This document shows, one piece after another, positions 42,260-52,390 of a stretch of 64,000 nt of DNA (position 1 is the stretch's first letter; each line of letters begins with the position of its first letter). The position numbers were made by a program, and so were the translations under genes. The notes below the pieces were generated by a model, which saw only the letters and a list, made by a program, of their open reading frames with translations, searched no databases and was not told the DNA's origin. The stretch is from Actinomycetes bacterium (GTDB taxonomy: Bacteria; Actinomycetota; Actinomycetes; Mycobacteriales; Mycobacteriaceae): contig JAEYUQ010000007.1 of NCBI GenBank assembly GCA_023432405.1, positions 62,001 to 126,000 of the forward strand, read 5' to 3'.

Positions 42260-43798
42260 TTAGCGTGCACCTCCTAGAGCGTGAGTGGACGATGGAGCAG
42301 CAACAGCAGAAGCTGCCTCGGAGTGGACGTGTGTATCAACTACGGCAACAGCCTGCTGCGCATCCGGATTGAGGAGGGAAGTCAGCGGTGCGGGATACAC
42401 GCCAAAGAAAATAAGCAACCCCAGAAGCGGAATAAGAATCCAGCGTTCAGACATAGTCAACTCTGAAACCTTCTCTTGAACCTCCGGGGAGGGAAGCCCG
42501 GTCATCGTCTGCTTATACATACGCATGATGTATAGCGCCGCTAGTACCATGCCTACAGCGGCGAATCCGGCAGCCCAAGGATGATGAATCCACGTTCCAG
42601 CTAGAACACCAAACTCGGAAATAAAGGGTGCTAACCCAGGCAGGGACAAGGAAGATAGACCTGCTATGAGGAGGAAACCCGCCAGAACGGGAGCCACCTT
42701 TTGAACACCACCAAAATCGGTAAGTGCAGCTGATCCACGCCGCCTCATCAGGTAACCAACCAGAAGGAAGAGTGCTGCCGTGGAAATGCCGTGGTTAAAC
42801 ATATAGAGATTGGCGCCTGCCACTGAGGTTGGAGTAAAAGCAAAAAGACCCAACACAATAAACCCGAAGTGGCTCACCGAGGTGTAAGCCACCAGGCGCA
42901 TGAGATTATCTTGTGCCAGCGCAGCCAGGGCGCCGTAAATGATGGAGATGACGGCCAGAACAATGACCACCGGGGTTGCCCACTCAGAAGCAGTGGGGAA
43001 CAGGCCCAGTGCGAAGCGGAACATACCGAAAGTGCCGATCTTGTCCATGATGGCAACCATCATCACCGCACCACCAGGAGTGGTGTTCACAGCGGCGTCG
43101 GGAAGCCAGGTATGCACTGGAACCATCGGTGCTTTCACCGCAAAAGCAATCATGAAACCGATGAACAGGAGACGTTCAGTGTCAGTGCCCAAACTCATGG
43201 ACATGAGATCGCTGAGAAGGAACGTGCCGGTGCCACCATTGTGTGAGTTCACATAGACCCCGATTACTGCAGCCAGCATGATGAGGCCGGAGGTAAGGGA
43301 ATACAGCAGGAACTTCAGTGCGGCGTAACGACGACGCTCACCCCCAAAACCTCCAATAAGGAAGAACATCGGGATGAGAGTGGCCTCAAAGAAGAGATAG
43401 AACAGCAGCACATCCGTGGAGGTGAACACGTAGATGGAAAGACCTTCTACTGCCAGCACAAGTCCTAGGAAGGCGCGCTCACCAAACTGATCTTCACGAT
43501 ATTTTTCCGTGAAGGAGTACAGCAACACCAGGGGAGTGAGGATAGTGGTCAGCAGGACTAAGGTCAGCCCAATGCCATCAACTCCCAAGGAGTAGTGGGC
43601 ACCAATCTGGGGAATCCACTGATGCAATTCGGTGAACTGCATACCGCCACCAGGGGTGAAACGAAGCGCCATAAGCAGGGCAAGGCAAAGCGACGCCACA
43701 GAAGCCACCACAGCCACTGCTCGGCTGGCCGCATCCCGAACGATGGTGAGGAGAAGTGCTCCTACCAGGGGGATTAGTGCAGTTGAGGTAATTAACAT
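42260..43798 (-). CDS. nuoM: NADH-quinone oxidoreductase subunit M
   Basis: The 512-residue antiporter-like membrane subunit has the conserved Glu in YLFFEATLIPMFFLIGG and the Lys-containing KAPMVPVHTWLPDAAV, then TPGGAVMMVAIMDKIGTFG, distinctive of NuoM. The C-terminus has a His/Ala-rich tail. The gene has 14 bases between it and nuoL and none before nuoN. It translocates protons in the membrane arm. Confidence 0.97.
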   Translation of the reverse strand: MLITSTALIPLVGALLLTIVRDAASRAVAVVASVASLCLALLMALRFTPGGGMQFTELHQWIPQIGAHYSLGVDGIGLTLVLLTTILTPLVLLYSFTEKYREDQFGERAFLGLVLAVEGLSIYVFTSTDVLLFYLFFEATLIPMFFLIGGFGGERRRYAALKFLLYSLTSGLIMLAAVIGVYVNSHNGGTGTFLLSDLMSMSLGTDTERLLFIGFMIAFAVKAPMVPVHTWLPDAAVNTTPGGAVMMVAIMDKIGTFGMFRFALGLFPTASEWATPVVIVLAVISIIYGALAALAQDNLMRLVAYTSVSHFGFIVLGLFAFTPTSVAGANLYMFNHGISTAALFLLVGYLMRRRGSAALTDFGGVQKVAPVLAGFLLIAGLSSLSLPGLAPFISEFGVLAGTWIHHPWAAGFAAVGMVLAALYIMRMYKQTMTGLPSPEVQEKVSELTMSERWILIPLLGLLIFFGVYPAPLTSLLNPDAQQAVAVVDTHVHSEAASAVAAPSSTHALGGAR

Positions 43799-43812
43799 TC
43801 TCTCAATCCTCC

Positions 43813-45747
43813 CTATACCAACTGCCCGAGAATAAGGACAACAGCCACAAGCACTGCGGTTCCAACCACCATCAGTAAGCCGTAGGAGCGGATGAGGCCG
43901 GTCTGCAAGCGTGCCATTACAGCAGACAGCTTGACTAGACCACGTCCGCCACCATCAACAGCGGGTGTGATTCCACTGCGATCCAGGAGGGCCGTCGCTC
44001 GGGCAAGTGCCGTCGTGGGTTTGACCGCAATGTAGTCATTAATGGTGTCTGCGTACAGCGCGTTGTCACCGATGCGTGTGTATGCAGGGGGATTGGTGCG
44101 CTGGGTGGCAATAGGCTGGCTAAACAGCTTCCACCCCACCAGTACTCCCACAGCAACCACCACGAGAGTGGCTAAGGTCTCCCAGCTGATATGGAGGATA
44201 TGGAGATCTTCGGCCGTGCCGCCCACTGCTGGGTTGAGCCAGGCAGTAATACCGCCCACCATGAGGAAGCCGCCGATCACCGAGAAAATACCCAGGATTA
44301 CCAGGGGCACCACCATGATGGTGGGGGATTCATGAGGATGAACCTCCTCCTCCCAGCGCTTCTCCCCGAAGAAGGTCATCATCATCAGGCGGGTCATGTA
44401 GAAGGCTGTGATACCCGCACCAATGAGAGCTACAAGACCAAAGATCCAGCCACGTTCAAAAGCCACCTCGATGATGGGATCCTTCGAGAAGAACCCAGCA
44501 AATCCGGGGAAGCCGATAATGGCCAAATACCCGGCTGCGAAGGTGAGGAAGGTCCAGGGCATAGCCTTGCGAAGCCCGCCGAAGCGGCGCATATTCACGC
44601 TGTCATTCATGGCGTGCATGATAGAGCCAGCTCCCAGGAACATATTGGCTTTGAAGAAGCCGTGGGTGACCAGGTGGAAAATTGCTAGGGCATACCCGGC
44701 AGGACCAATGCCCGCGGCCAGGATCATGTAGCCAATCTGGGACATTGTGGAACCGGCCAAAACCTTTTTGATGTCGTCCTTAGCGCTACCAATCCACGCA
44801 CCAACCAGCAGAGTAATGGCACCGATGATGACCACAGCCAAAGCAGCTTCAGATGAAAGCTGGTAGATACTTCCGCTGCGCACCACCAGGTACACACCAG
44901 CTGTCACCATCGTGGCAGCGTGAATCAGTGCGGAGACCGGGGTAGGGCCTTCCATAGCGTCTAACAGCCATGCCTGGAACGGTACCTGTGCAGATTTTGC
45001 ACACGCACCCATCAGGAGCATGAATCCCAAGAAAGTGGGAACCCAGGTTTCGGCAGACGACAGTCCGGCATTGACTGTGGCAAACTGCGTGGATCCGAAA
45101 GAGGCAAACATTGTGACAATAGCCAACATCATGCCCACATCACCCATGCGGTTCATGATGAAGGCTTTGTTGGCAGCGTTTGCGGCCGCAGGCCTGTCAG
45201 CCCAGAACCCAATGAGCAGGTAGGACACCAAACCGACGCCCTCCCAGCCGAGGAAGAGCACCAAGTAACTGTTGCCTAGAACCAGGGTCAACATGGCTGC
45301 AAGAAAGAGATTAAGGTAGGCGAAGAACTTTCGCCGCTTCTCATCCTGAGCCATATAGCCCACTGAATAGAGGTGAATCAGACTGCCCACTCCCGTCACC
45401 AAGAGAACAAAGGTGATGGAGAGAGGATCAACCAGCAGATCGAGTGTGGTCTCCACTCCAGGCAGTGACATCCAGGTGTAGAAGGGAGCAGTGACAGCGC
45501 GCTGTTCAGGAGAGCGTGTCAACATCTGAATGAAAAGAATGAAGCCACAGGCAAAAGAGCTAAAGCTCATTGCAACAGAAAACCAGTGTCCCCAGCGGTC
45601 GAGAAGACGCCCGCCGATGAGGAGAGTTGCTGCCCCAATGACGGGTAAGACAATGATGAGCCACGCTAAGACGGCAGTGACCGTATCGGCAGCAGGCGGG
45701 TTAGCAGTCAGTGACTGTCCCGTTGAAAGAAGAGTATTGGATACCAC
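43813..45747 (-). CDS. nuoL: NADH-quinone oxidoreductase subunit L
   Basis: The 644-residue subunit at the distal end of the complex I membrane arm. Motifs include LFLGWEGVGLVSYLLIGFW, KSAQVPFQAWLLDAMEG, then TPVSALIHAATMVTAGVYL. The C-terminal part holds the long lateral helix and a final membrane anchor. GTG 45747 is the start, 5 bases after the nuoK stop. Length and motif spacing are normal. Confidence 0.97.
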   Translation of the reverse strand: MVSNTLLSTGQSLTANPPAADTVTAVLAWLIIVLPVIGAATLLIGGRLLDRWGHWFSVAMSFSSFACGFILFIQMLTRSPEQRAVTAPFYTWMSLPGVETTLDLLVDPLSITFVLLVTGVGSLIHLYSVGYMAQDEKRRKFFAYLNLFLAAMLTLVLGNSYLVLFLGWEGVGLVSYLLIGFWADRPAAANAANKAFIMNRMGDVGMMLAIVTMFASFGSTQFATVNAGLSSAETWVPTFLGFMLLMGACAKSAQVPFQAWLLDAMEGPTPVSALIHAATMVTAGVYLVVRSGSIYQLSSEAALAVVIIGAITLLVGAWIGSAKDDIKKVLAGSTMSQIGYMILAAGIGPAGYALAIFHLVTHGFFKANMFLGAGSIMHAMNDSVNMRRFGGLRKAMPWTFLTFAAGYLAIIGFPGFAGFFSKDPIIEVAFERGWIFGLVALIGAGITAFYMTRLMMMTFFGEKRWEEEVHPHESPTIMVVPLVILGIFSVIGGFLMVGGITAWLNPAVGGTAEDLHILHISWETLATLVVVAVGVLVGWKLFSQPIATQRTNPPAYTRIGDNALYADTINDYIAVKPTTALARATALLDRSGITPAVDGGGRGLVKLSAVMARLQTGLIRSYGLLMVVGTAVLVAVVLILGQLV

Positions 45748-45752
45748 TGTGC

Positions 45753-46052
45753 CTAGCCTTTCAGTGAACGTACTGCGTCAACGGACACTGTGAATTGCGA
45801 ACGCCAGAGCGCTACGACGATACCCAGCCCCACAACCACTTCAGCAGCAGCAACTACCATGACAAAGAGGGCAGCCACCTGGCCGTCCAGATCACCAAAC
45901 TGCCTGGCCACAGCAACGAGGCCGAGGTTGCAAGCATTGAGCATGAGTTCCACGGACATAAACACCACAAGAGCGTTGCGACGAACTAAAAAGCCGAGGA
46001 TACCGATGGCAAAAAGGACGGAAGACAAGGTCAAATAGAAACCAGTAGCCAT
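45753..46052 (-). CDS. nuoK: NADH-quinone oxidoreductase subunit K
   Basis: The small three-helix subunit (99 residues from ATG 46052) has the conserved membrane glutamates in FMSVELMLNACNLGLVA and FVMVVAAAEVVVGLGIVV, which line the proton path. AGAGG lies 9 bases before ATG 46052, which favours it over the upstream ATG at 46061. It is tightly coupled to nuoJ. Confidence 0.96.
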   Translation of the reverse strand: MATGFYLTLSSVLFAIGILGFLVRRNALVVFMSVELMLNACNLGLVAVARQFGDLDGQVAALFVMVVAAAEVVVGLGIVVALWRSQFTVSVDAVRSLKG

Positions 46053-46053
46053 A

Positions 46054-46920
46054 TCAGTCATCCTCTCTGCTGGTGTTGTCTAAAGCTTCATAGTTCTTCG
46101 CTGTTCTGGCAGCCAACTCCTGAGCAGAACGCTCTTCATGGGCGTCGTAAATCTCTTCGGCAATGGAGGAACGCAGCTCAGAACCGTCCGGCAGGAGTGC
46201 CGGAACATCCATAGCATTGCTGGCTGCATACACACCAGCGCCAGGCATAGCGCCCACGTAGGTGCCCTTTTCGGCGTAGGCACGGAAGCGAGCTTCCATA
46301 GTTTCTCGCTGAGTGGGACGATGCTTCACCCGAGTGCGCACAGTGAGCACAATGGCTCCAACAGCAGCGATGATGAGAAGCGCAGAGAGGACCTCAAAAA
46401 TGATGACGTACTTATTGAAGATTAGATCCCCTAGACCTGCGATATTTCCACCTGTAGAGCGAAGTGTCTCGTCAAAGTTTGCCGGTTCAGGCCAGGTGAC
46501 TGACCAGATAGCTATTCCTGCCAGGACCACAACCACCACTGACATGATGATGGCTGCTATCCGCTGCCCGCGGAGAGGGTCTCCCTCTTCGGCCTCTGCG
46601 TCAGCACCCACCATCATGACAATGAAGAGGAACATCACCATGATGGCGCCTGCGTAGACCACAATTTGAACCACAAATACGAAGGGTGCGTTGAGAATGG
46701 CGTATTCCAGAGCCATACCCACCATCACTAAGAGGAGACTTAGGGCTGAGTGGATCAGTTTCCGGGAGAGAACCATACCGAGAGCCGCAGCCACAATCAC
46801 AAGAGCAAGAATCCAGGAGAGGAGCTGGGAAAAGAAGTGGCCTACTCCTGATGACCCCGCAGCCAGAATCAGAGTGGACAACTCAGGGGCAGAAGATACT
46901 AGGGATACCATTGCGATCAC
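46054..46920 (-). CDS. nuoJ: NADH-quinone oxidoreductase subunit J
   Basis: The 288-residue subunit has five helices in the first 190 residues, including VVYAGAIMVMFLFIVMMVG with the conserved helix-3 region. An extended charged cytoplasmic tail of about 95 residues follows (RPTQRETMEARFRAYAEKG to the C-terminus), longer than in E. coli and typical of actinobacterial NuoJ. It overlaps nuoI by 4 bases. Confidence 0.95.
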   Translation of the reverse strand: MIAMVSLVSSAPELSTLILAAGSSGVGHFFSQLLSWILALVIVAAALGMVLSRKLIHSALSLLLVMVGMALEYAILNAPFVFVVQIVVYAGAIMVMFLFIVMMVGADAEAEEGDPLRGQRIAAIIMSVVVVVLAGIAIWSVTWPEPANFDETLRSTGGNIAGLGDLIFNKYVIIFEVLSALLIIAAVGAIVLTVRTRVKHRPTQRETMEARFRAYAEKGTYVGAMPGAGVYAASNAMDVPALLPDGSELRSSIAEEIYDAHEERSAQELAARTAKNYEALDNTSREDD

Positions 46921-47456
46921 TCCTTCCCCATGTGCTGTGATTCACGCGAGTCTGCGTTCTGAGGAAGCCCCAAGAAATAGCCCTTCTCATTGTCCGCGAG
47001 ACGGCGAGGATGGGGTGGCATCTCCATTCCCTCCTCAAGAGGAGCCAGAAGCTTGTCTTTGCCATAAATCAGGGATTCCCGTGAGGCATTGGCCAGCTCG
47101 AAATCATTGGTCATGGTCAGTGCCCGTGTGGGGCACGCCTCAATACACATTCCGCAGAAAATGCAGCGCAGATAGTTAATCTCGTAAATGGCGCCGTAGC
47201 GTTCCCCAGGGGAGTAACGCTCCTCGTCGGTGTTTTCTGCGGCCTCCACACGAATAGCATCCGCAGGGCACGCCCAGGCGCACAGCTCACAGCCAACACA
47301 TTTTTCCAAGCCATCAGGCCAACGGTTGAGTTGGTGGCGGCCGTGGTAGCGGGGTTCAGTGACCTTCGGCTCCAGCGGATATTCCTGGGTGAACTTCTTC
47401 CGAAACATGGTTCGGAATGTCACTCCAAGACCCGCCCAGCGCGAGAAGACACTCAT
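46917..47456 (-). CDS. nuoI: NADH-quinone oxidoreductase subunit I
   Basis: The 179-residue peripheral-arm ferredoxin subunit carries two 4Fe-4S clusters: CVGCELCAWACP and CIFCGMCIEACP. These pass electrons toward NuoB. The N-terminal amphipathic helix and EPRYHGRHQLNRWPDGLEK region are typical. It overlaps nuoH by 4 bases and nuoJ by 4. Confidence 0.97.
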   Translation of the reverse strand: MSVFSRWAGLGVTFRTMFRKKFTQEYPLEPKVTEPRYHGRHQLNRWPDGLEKCVGCELCAWACPADAIRVEAAENTDEERYSPGERYGAIYEINYLRCIFCGMCIEACPTRALTMTNDFELANASRESLIYGKDKLLAPLEEGMEMPPHPRRLADNEKGYFLGLPQNADSRESQHMGKE

Positions 47457-48754
47457 GACAGTTCCTCCTTCCGCTGTACTCCGGCAACAACAGGAGTTTG
47501 CCTCGATAGCGGCAGCGGGTAGTGGGTAGTTATGGGGTTGATGGTGGACAGACTTGGGGTGGTGATCATGGCATCAATCGGTTTGCGCTGTAGATACAGC
47601 ACAAGAGCTGCAATGGCGCCGAAGATAAGCACCAAAGCTATGGCAGTGGCGTCGTCGGTAAGCCAGGAACCGGGCTCAGCCAACATCCGAGCTTTCTGAT
47701 AGACGGCCACCATCACCAGCCAGCCCAACGACAACGGCAGCAAAGTCTTCCACCCTATAGACATGAGCTGGTCATAGCGGTACCGGGGGATGGTTCCGCG
47801 CACCCAGATGAAGAAGAACAGGAAGAGAAGAACCTTGAGGATAAACCACAGCACACCCCACCAGCCGCCGTCAAGCACGGTGTCATTGAACGGCCACGGC
47901 GCGTTGACACCGCCCAGGAACAGGGTGGCGCAGATAGCAGACAGAGTGGCCATATTCATGTATTCGCCCAGGTAGAAGAGAGCGAAGCGGAAACCGGAGT
48001 AGTCAGTGGAGTACCCGCCGACAAGCTCTGATTCGCACTCTGGCATATCAAAGGGCGCACGGTTGGCCTCTGCAAGCATGGCCACCATGTAAATACAACA
48101 GGCTGGTGCTAACAGAATGGCATTGAAGGCGGGGAAGGGAGAGTCCCACCCAAAGAGGGTCATTGTGGTGGCCTGATGTTCCACAATCCCAGCAGTGGAC
48201 ATTGTACGGCTCACCAGCACCACAGATACCACGGCAAGCCCCATAGACACTTCATAGGAAATCATCTGAGCCGCAGAGCGCAGACCCCCCAGCAGTGAGT
48301 AACGGGAGGTGGATGCCCAACCGGCGAGGACAATGCCGTAGGTGCCCAGAGAGGCGATTGCCAAAATGAACAGCACGGCAACAGGTAAATCTCCCAACTG
48401 TAGGCGTGTGATGTTTCCGGCAATGGATACCTCCCCGCCGATGGGAATCACTGCCCAGGTGGTGAATGCGGCAATACCCGTCAGGATAGGTGCCAGAGTG
48501 AACACAAACTTGTCCACATTAGCTGGGGCGAAGTCCTCTTTCATGAGGGTTTTAACGCCGTCCGAGAAGGGTTGCAGCAAGCCAAAGGGTCCTGCCATGT
48601 GAGGGCCCACGCGCTGCTGGAGAAAAGCCAGGATTCGACGTTCAAACCAGACGCAGAAGATGGCGAAAAGGAGGGGAATAGCAAAGACCACAATGGCCTT
48701 AACAAGGATGAGCCACCACGGATCACCCCACACTCCGATAGTGCTTTCAGGCAT
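47453..48754 (-). CDS. nuoH: NADH-quinone oxidoreductase subunit H
   Basis: The 433-residue membrane subunit forms the quinone chamber. ATG 48754 gives MPESTIGVWGDPWW; the longer open frame overlaps nuoG heavily and is not used. Motifs are WFERRILAFLQQRVGP, MLAEANRAPFDMPECESELVGGY (acidic quinone-site loop) and RGTIPRYRYDQLMSIGWK. A C-terminal extension of about 60 residues is present. It overlaps the nuoG stop by 8 bases. Confidence 0.96.
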   Translation of the reverse strand: MPESTIGVWGDPWWLILVKAIVVFAIPLLFAIFCVWFERRILAFLQQRVGPHMAGPFGLLQPFSDGVKTLMKEDFAPANVDKFVFTLAPILTGIAAFTTWAVIPIGGEVSIAGNITRLQLGDLPVAVLFILAIASLGTYGIVLAGWASTSRYSLLGGLRSAAQMISYEVSMGLAVVSVVLVSRTMSTAGIVEHQATTMTLFGWDSPFPAFNAILLAPACCIYMVAMLAEANRAPFDMPECESELVGGYSTDYSGFRFALFYLGEYMNMATLSAICATLFLGGVNAPWPFNDTVLDGGWWGVLWFILKVLLFLFFFIWVRGTIPRYRYDQLMSIGWKTLLPLSLGWLVMVAVYQKARMLAEPGSWLTDDATAIALVLIFGAIAALVLYLQRKPIDAMITTPSLSTINPITTHYPLPLSRQTPVVAGVQRKEELS

Positions 48755-51077
48755 GGTTGGGCACCTCCATCTGAGTGTTATAGGCATCATCAGATACGGC
48801 GAGAGTGACCTGGTCACCCGGCGCCGCACCTGTTACTGCAAGTGGGTTATCAGGAACATTGTTGGGCACCCATACAACGTTGTCAGCCATCTCATCGACA
48901 ATCGAGACGGGAAGGCTTAGCGAGCCTTGGGGGGTAGAGACTGTGGCTCTATCACCAGTATGAAGCCCATAGGCTGCGGCAGTGGTTGGGCTGACGCGAA
49001 GGCGTCCGCGACGGTGGTCACTGCCTTTGTAAATGGTGCCGTCCAGCGCGGCGGAGTCACCCATAAGCTCACTCCAGGAATCCAGCACCAGGCCTTCCTG
49101 GGCGGTGGAGTGTGCCTCTGGTAGTGAGCCGCCTGGGACTCCGGTAGCACGAGCTTGTAGGGTGGTGGCAACCTCTGAGTTGGGCGGAAGCTGCAAGCTT
49201 GTTTCCATTGCCTTGGCGACGCCGCTGAGCACGCGGCGATCAGACATCGTCGTCGTTGGTACTCCGGACAAGCGACGAACAGGACGCCAGCGAGCTTCCC
49301 AGTTGAGGAAATGGCCTGTGGTCTCAGAGATGAGACTGACAGGAAGAACAACATCCGCATGGGAGGTCAGGGCGCTGCGTCGCTGAGCTAGCTGAACAGT
49401 GAAAGCAGTGTCAAGTGCTTCATGCAGGAGTTCCTTCTGTGCGAAGTCTCTCTCCTCAAGGGCTCCTACAAGGAGAGCCTGAAGGTGGCCAGCGGCGGCC
49501 TGGTCCAGGATGGTCTTGGTGTCATAGCCAGCGGCTGAAGGTAGACATCCTGCTTCTACTGCTCCGCGATCCCCAGCATGGAGAGGAACCCAGGCGAAGC
49601 GAGCACCAGAATTCTGAGCAGCAGTTACCACTGCTCCCAGTGTTCCGGCGGACCTGGCGGCGCGGGCACCTACCAAAATGATGCTGTTGTTATCTAAGCT
49701 CTCAAGATGTGAAAGAGCCTCAGCTTCAGCTCCAGGACGGCAAGTGACAATTTCAGCATTCAACTTCGCAGCACCCAGGCTGCGGTGGCTGGCAATGCTG
49801 AGCACTTTGAGTCCATTCTTGCGAACAGCTCTGCGAAGCCTCAGGAAGATGTTGGCAGCTTCGTCTTCCGGATCTAAACACAGGAGAACCACGGTTGTGG
49901 CTTGGTCTAGATCAGAATAAGTAACGCTGCTGTTAACTGAGCTTCCTGCCACATACTGAGCCAGGAAAGCGGCTTCCTCAGCGGTTCCTGTGTCTGTGCG
50001 GAAGTCCACCGCCTCGGTTCCTGCCACCCTGCGAGCAAAAGTTGCATAAGCAAGGTTGTTTTCCACGGTATTGATGCTTCCGGGAAGCACTCCGAGTGAG
50101 GAACCTGCCGCTTTTAATCCAGCTGCCGCAGCGTTCAAAGCCTCAGACCAGGAGACTTCCACAAGCACGCCATCGCGGCGAAGTAGGGGAGTGGTGAGGC
50201 GGTCTTCCAACGTTCCGTAGCGGAAACCATACCGCCCCTTGTCACAGTTCCACTCCAGGTTTACCTCAGGATCTTCTCCGGCAAGCCGACGCGTGATCTT
50301 TCCGTGCCGATGATCTACCCGCAGCGCGCAGCCTGCTGCACAGTGTTCACAGGTTGTTTCTGTAGAGACAAGATCGAAGGGGCGAGCCTGGAAACGATAG
50401 TCGGCACTTGTGAGAGCACCGACAGGACAGATTTGCACGGTATTGCCTGCAAAGTAGGAACCCGCGTCGGACTCAGGAACAGAGGAGACTTGTTGGCGTG
50501 CGCCTCGTTCTTTGAGTGTAATACAGCGATCCCCGGATACCTGCTCAGAGAAGCGAGTACAGCGGGTACACAGTACACAGCGTTCCCGATCCAGCAGGAT
50601 ATTACTCACCAGTGGAAGAGGTGTGGGGAAATGACGCTTCTGGCCATCAAATCGGGTATGACTCTGACCATTGGACATGGCCTGGTTTTGTAGAGGGCAT
50701 TCCCCGCCCTTATCGCAGATGGGGCAGTCAAGAGGGTGATTAATCAGGAGAAGTTCCATGATTCCCCGTTGGGCTTCTTTCGCCTGCTCGGAGGACACTT
50801 GGGTTTTAACCACCATGCCTTCTGCTACGGCAAGGGAACAGGAGGCTTGAGGTTTGGGGAAACCTCGCCCATTTCCAGCATCAGTGACTTCCACCATGCA
50901 TTGCCGACAGGCTGCGACGGGCTCCAGAAGCGGGTGATCGCAGAACCGAGGAATACGGATTCCGAGCTTCTCAGCAGCACGAATCACCATTGTTCCCTTG
51001 GGTACGCAGACAGACTGCCCGTCAATCTCTAGGGTGACAAGATCTGTACGCGTGGCACTTGAGGTGTTTTCGCTCAT
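48747..51077 (-). CDS. nuoG: NADH-quinone oxidoreductase subunit G
   Basis: The 776-residue large Fe-S subunit. The N-terminal 2Fe-2S domain has CDHPLLEPVAACRQC, and 4Fe-4S ligands follow in HPLDCPICDKGGECPLQ and CVLCTRCTRFSEQVSGD. The molybdopterin-oxidoreductase-like domain begins after TTCEHCAAGCALRVD and serves a structural role. The C-terminal MopB-binding-like domain is retained (LHTGDRATVSTPQGSLSLPV). It overlaps nuoF by 4 bases. Confidence 0.96.
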   Translation of the reverse strand: MSENTSSATRTDLVTLEIDGQSVCVPKGTMVIRAAEKLGIRIPRFCDHPLLEPVAACRQCMVEVTDAGNGRGFPKPQASCSLAVAEGMVVKTQVSSEQAKEAQRGIMELLLINHPLDCPICDKGGECPLQNQAMSNGQSHTRFDGQKRHFPTPLPLVSNILLDRERCVLCTRCTRFSEQVSGDRCITLKERGARQQVSSVPESDAGSYFAGNTVQICPVGALTSADYRFQARPFDLVSTETTCEHCAAGCALRVDHRHGKITRRLAGEDPEVNLEWNCDKGRYGFRYGTLEDRLTTPLLRRDGVLVEVSWSEALNAAAAGLKAAGSSLGVLPGSINTVENNLAYATFARRVAGTEAVDFRTDTGTAEEAAFLAQYVAGSSVNSSVTYSDLDQATTVVLLCLDPEDEAANIFLRLRRAVRKNGLKVLSIASHRSLGAAKLNAEIVTCRPGAEAEALSHLESLDNNSIILVGARAARSAGTLGAVVTAAQNSGARFAWVPLHAGDRGAVEAGCLPSAAGYDTKTILDQAAAGHLQALLVGALEERDFAQKELLHEALDTAFTVQLAQRRSALTSHADVVLPVSLISETTGHFLNWEARWRPVRRLSGVPTTTMSDRRVLSGVAKAMETSLQLPPNSEVATTLQARATGVPGGSLPEAHSTAQEGLVLDSWSELMGDSAALDGTIYKGSDHRRGRLRVSPTTAAAYGLHTGDRATVSTPQGSLSLPVSIVDEMADNVVWVPNNVPDNPLAVTGAAPGDQVTLAVSDDAYNTQMEVPNHA

Positions 51078-52390
51078 TGAACCTTCTCCTCATCGCTAAA
51101 TACAGCGCTGGCCTCGTAGGGTAGAAGCTCCCAGGCAGGAGTGGTGTAACCAGCTTCAAATTCCTCACGGAAATGGGTCACTGCGCTAGTAACACAGGCA
51201 ACTGCGCCATCTGCGAGGGCACAGAAAGACTTACCGCTGATATTTCCAGCAACACTCAAGAGCTTATCGACGTCCCCCGGCTTGCCCTCTCCACGTTCTA
51301 AGCGCTGGAGAAGCTGCACCAGCCACCAGGTTCCCTCACGGCACGGAGTGCATTTCCCACAGGATTCATGCTTATAGAATTCAAGGAATCGCGTGGTGGT
51401 ACGCACTACTGAGGTGGTCTCATCGAACACTTGGAGAGCCTTTGTGCCCAGCATGGAGCCAGCGGCTGCTACACCCTCATAGTCCAAAGGAACGTCTAGA
51501 TCCTTCTCGGTGAGGATAGGTGTGGAGGAACCACCGGGAGTCCAGAACTTGAGTGTGTGCCCTTCGCGCATACCCCCCGCCAAATCTAGAAGCTGGCGAA
51601 GAGTGATTCCCAGAGGGGCCTCATATTGGCCAGGGTTCTTAACATGGCCGGACAGGGAATAGAGGGTGACGCCTTTGGACTTCTCGCTGCCGAGGGAGTT
51701 GTACCACTCGGCACCCTTGCGAACGATGGCAGGAACTGAAGCAATGGATTCCACATTGTTAATCACAGTGGGGGAGGCGTATAGACCTTCTACTGCCGGG
51801 AATGGTGGGCGTAAACGTGGGTGTCCACGTTTACCCTCGAGAGAGTTGAGCAATGCGGTTTCTTCGCCACAAATATAGGCGCCTGCTCCAGAGTGAACCA
51901 TGACGTTCAGGCGTTTGCCGGTGCCAAGGACGTCGTCACCGGCAAGACCAGCGTCATAGGCCTCTTGGATGGCTTGTTGGAGGCGCCGAGCTACCTGAAC
52001 TACTTCACCGCGCAGATAAATGAACGCCTGCTCAGCCCCAAAAGCATAGGAGGCGATGAGCGCGCCCTCCACGAGGGTGTGGGGGCTGGCCATGATCAGT
52101 GGCATATCTTTGCAGGTGCCGGGCTCTGATTCATCCCCATTGATTACTAAGTATTTGGGTTTGGGATTGTCTTGAGGAACGAAAGACCATTTCATCCCGG
52201 TGGGGAATCCAGCACCACCGCGTCCGCGCAACCCGGAGTCCTTGACCAGTGTGAGAACCTCAGATGGTTCCATGCTGAGAGCTTGGCGCAGGGCTTCATA
52301 GCCGTGGTGGGAGCGATAGCTGTCCAAGGTCCACGGTGAGTCCTCGCCCCAGTGGGCAGAAAGGACGGGAGTCAGGAGTTCAGAGGGCAT
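51074..52390 (-). CDS. nuoF: NADH-quinone oxidoreductase subunit F
   Basis: The 438-residue subunit binds NADH, FMN and the N3 4Fe-4S cluster. Evidence: GLRGRGGAGFPTGMKWSF (NADH/FMN loop), GAGAYICGEETALLNSLEG, and SCGKCTPCREGTWWLV with a later Cys (GKSFCALADGA). Length is normal. It is contiguous with nuoE. Confidence 0.97.
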   Translation of the reverse strand: MPSELLTPVLSAHWGEDSPWTLDSYRSHHGYEALRQALSMEPSEVLTLVKDSGLRGRGGAGFPTGMKWSFVPQDNPKPKYLVINGDESEPGTCKDMPLIMASPHTLVEGALIASYAFGAEQAFIYLRGEVVQVARRLQQAIQEAYDAGLAGDDVLGTGKRLNVMVHSGAGAYICGEETALLNSLEGKRGHPRLRPPFPAVEGLYASPTVINNVESIASVPAIVRKGAEWYNSLGSEKSKGVTLYSLSGHVKNPGQYEAPLGITLRQLLDLAGGMREGHTLKFWTPGGSSTPILTEKDLDVPLDYEGVAAAGSMLGTKALQVFDETTSVVRTTTRFLEFYKHESCGKCTPCREGTWWLVQLLQRLERGEGKPGDVDKLLSVAGNISGKSFCALADGAVACVTSAVTHFREEFEAGYTTPAWELLPYEASAVFSDEEKVQ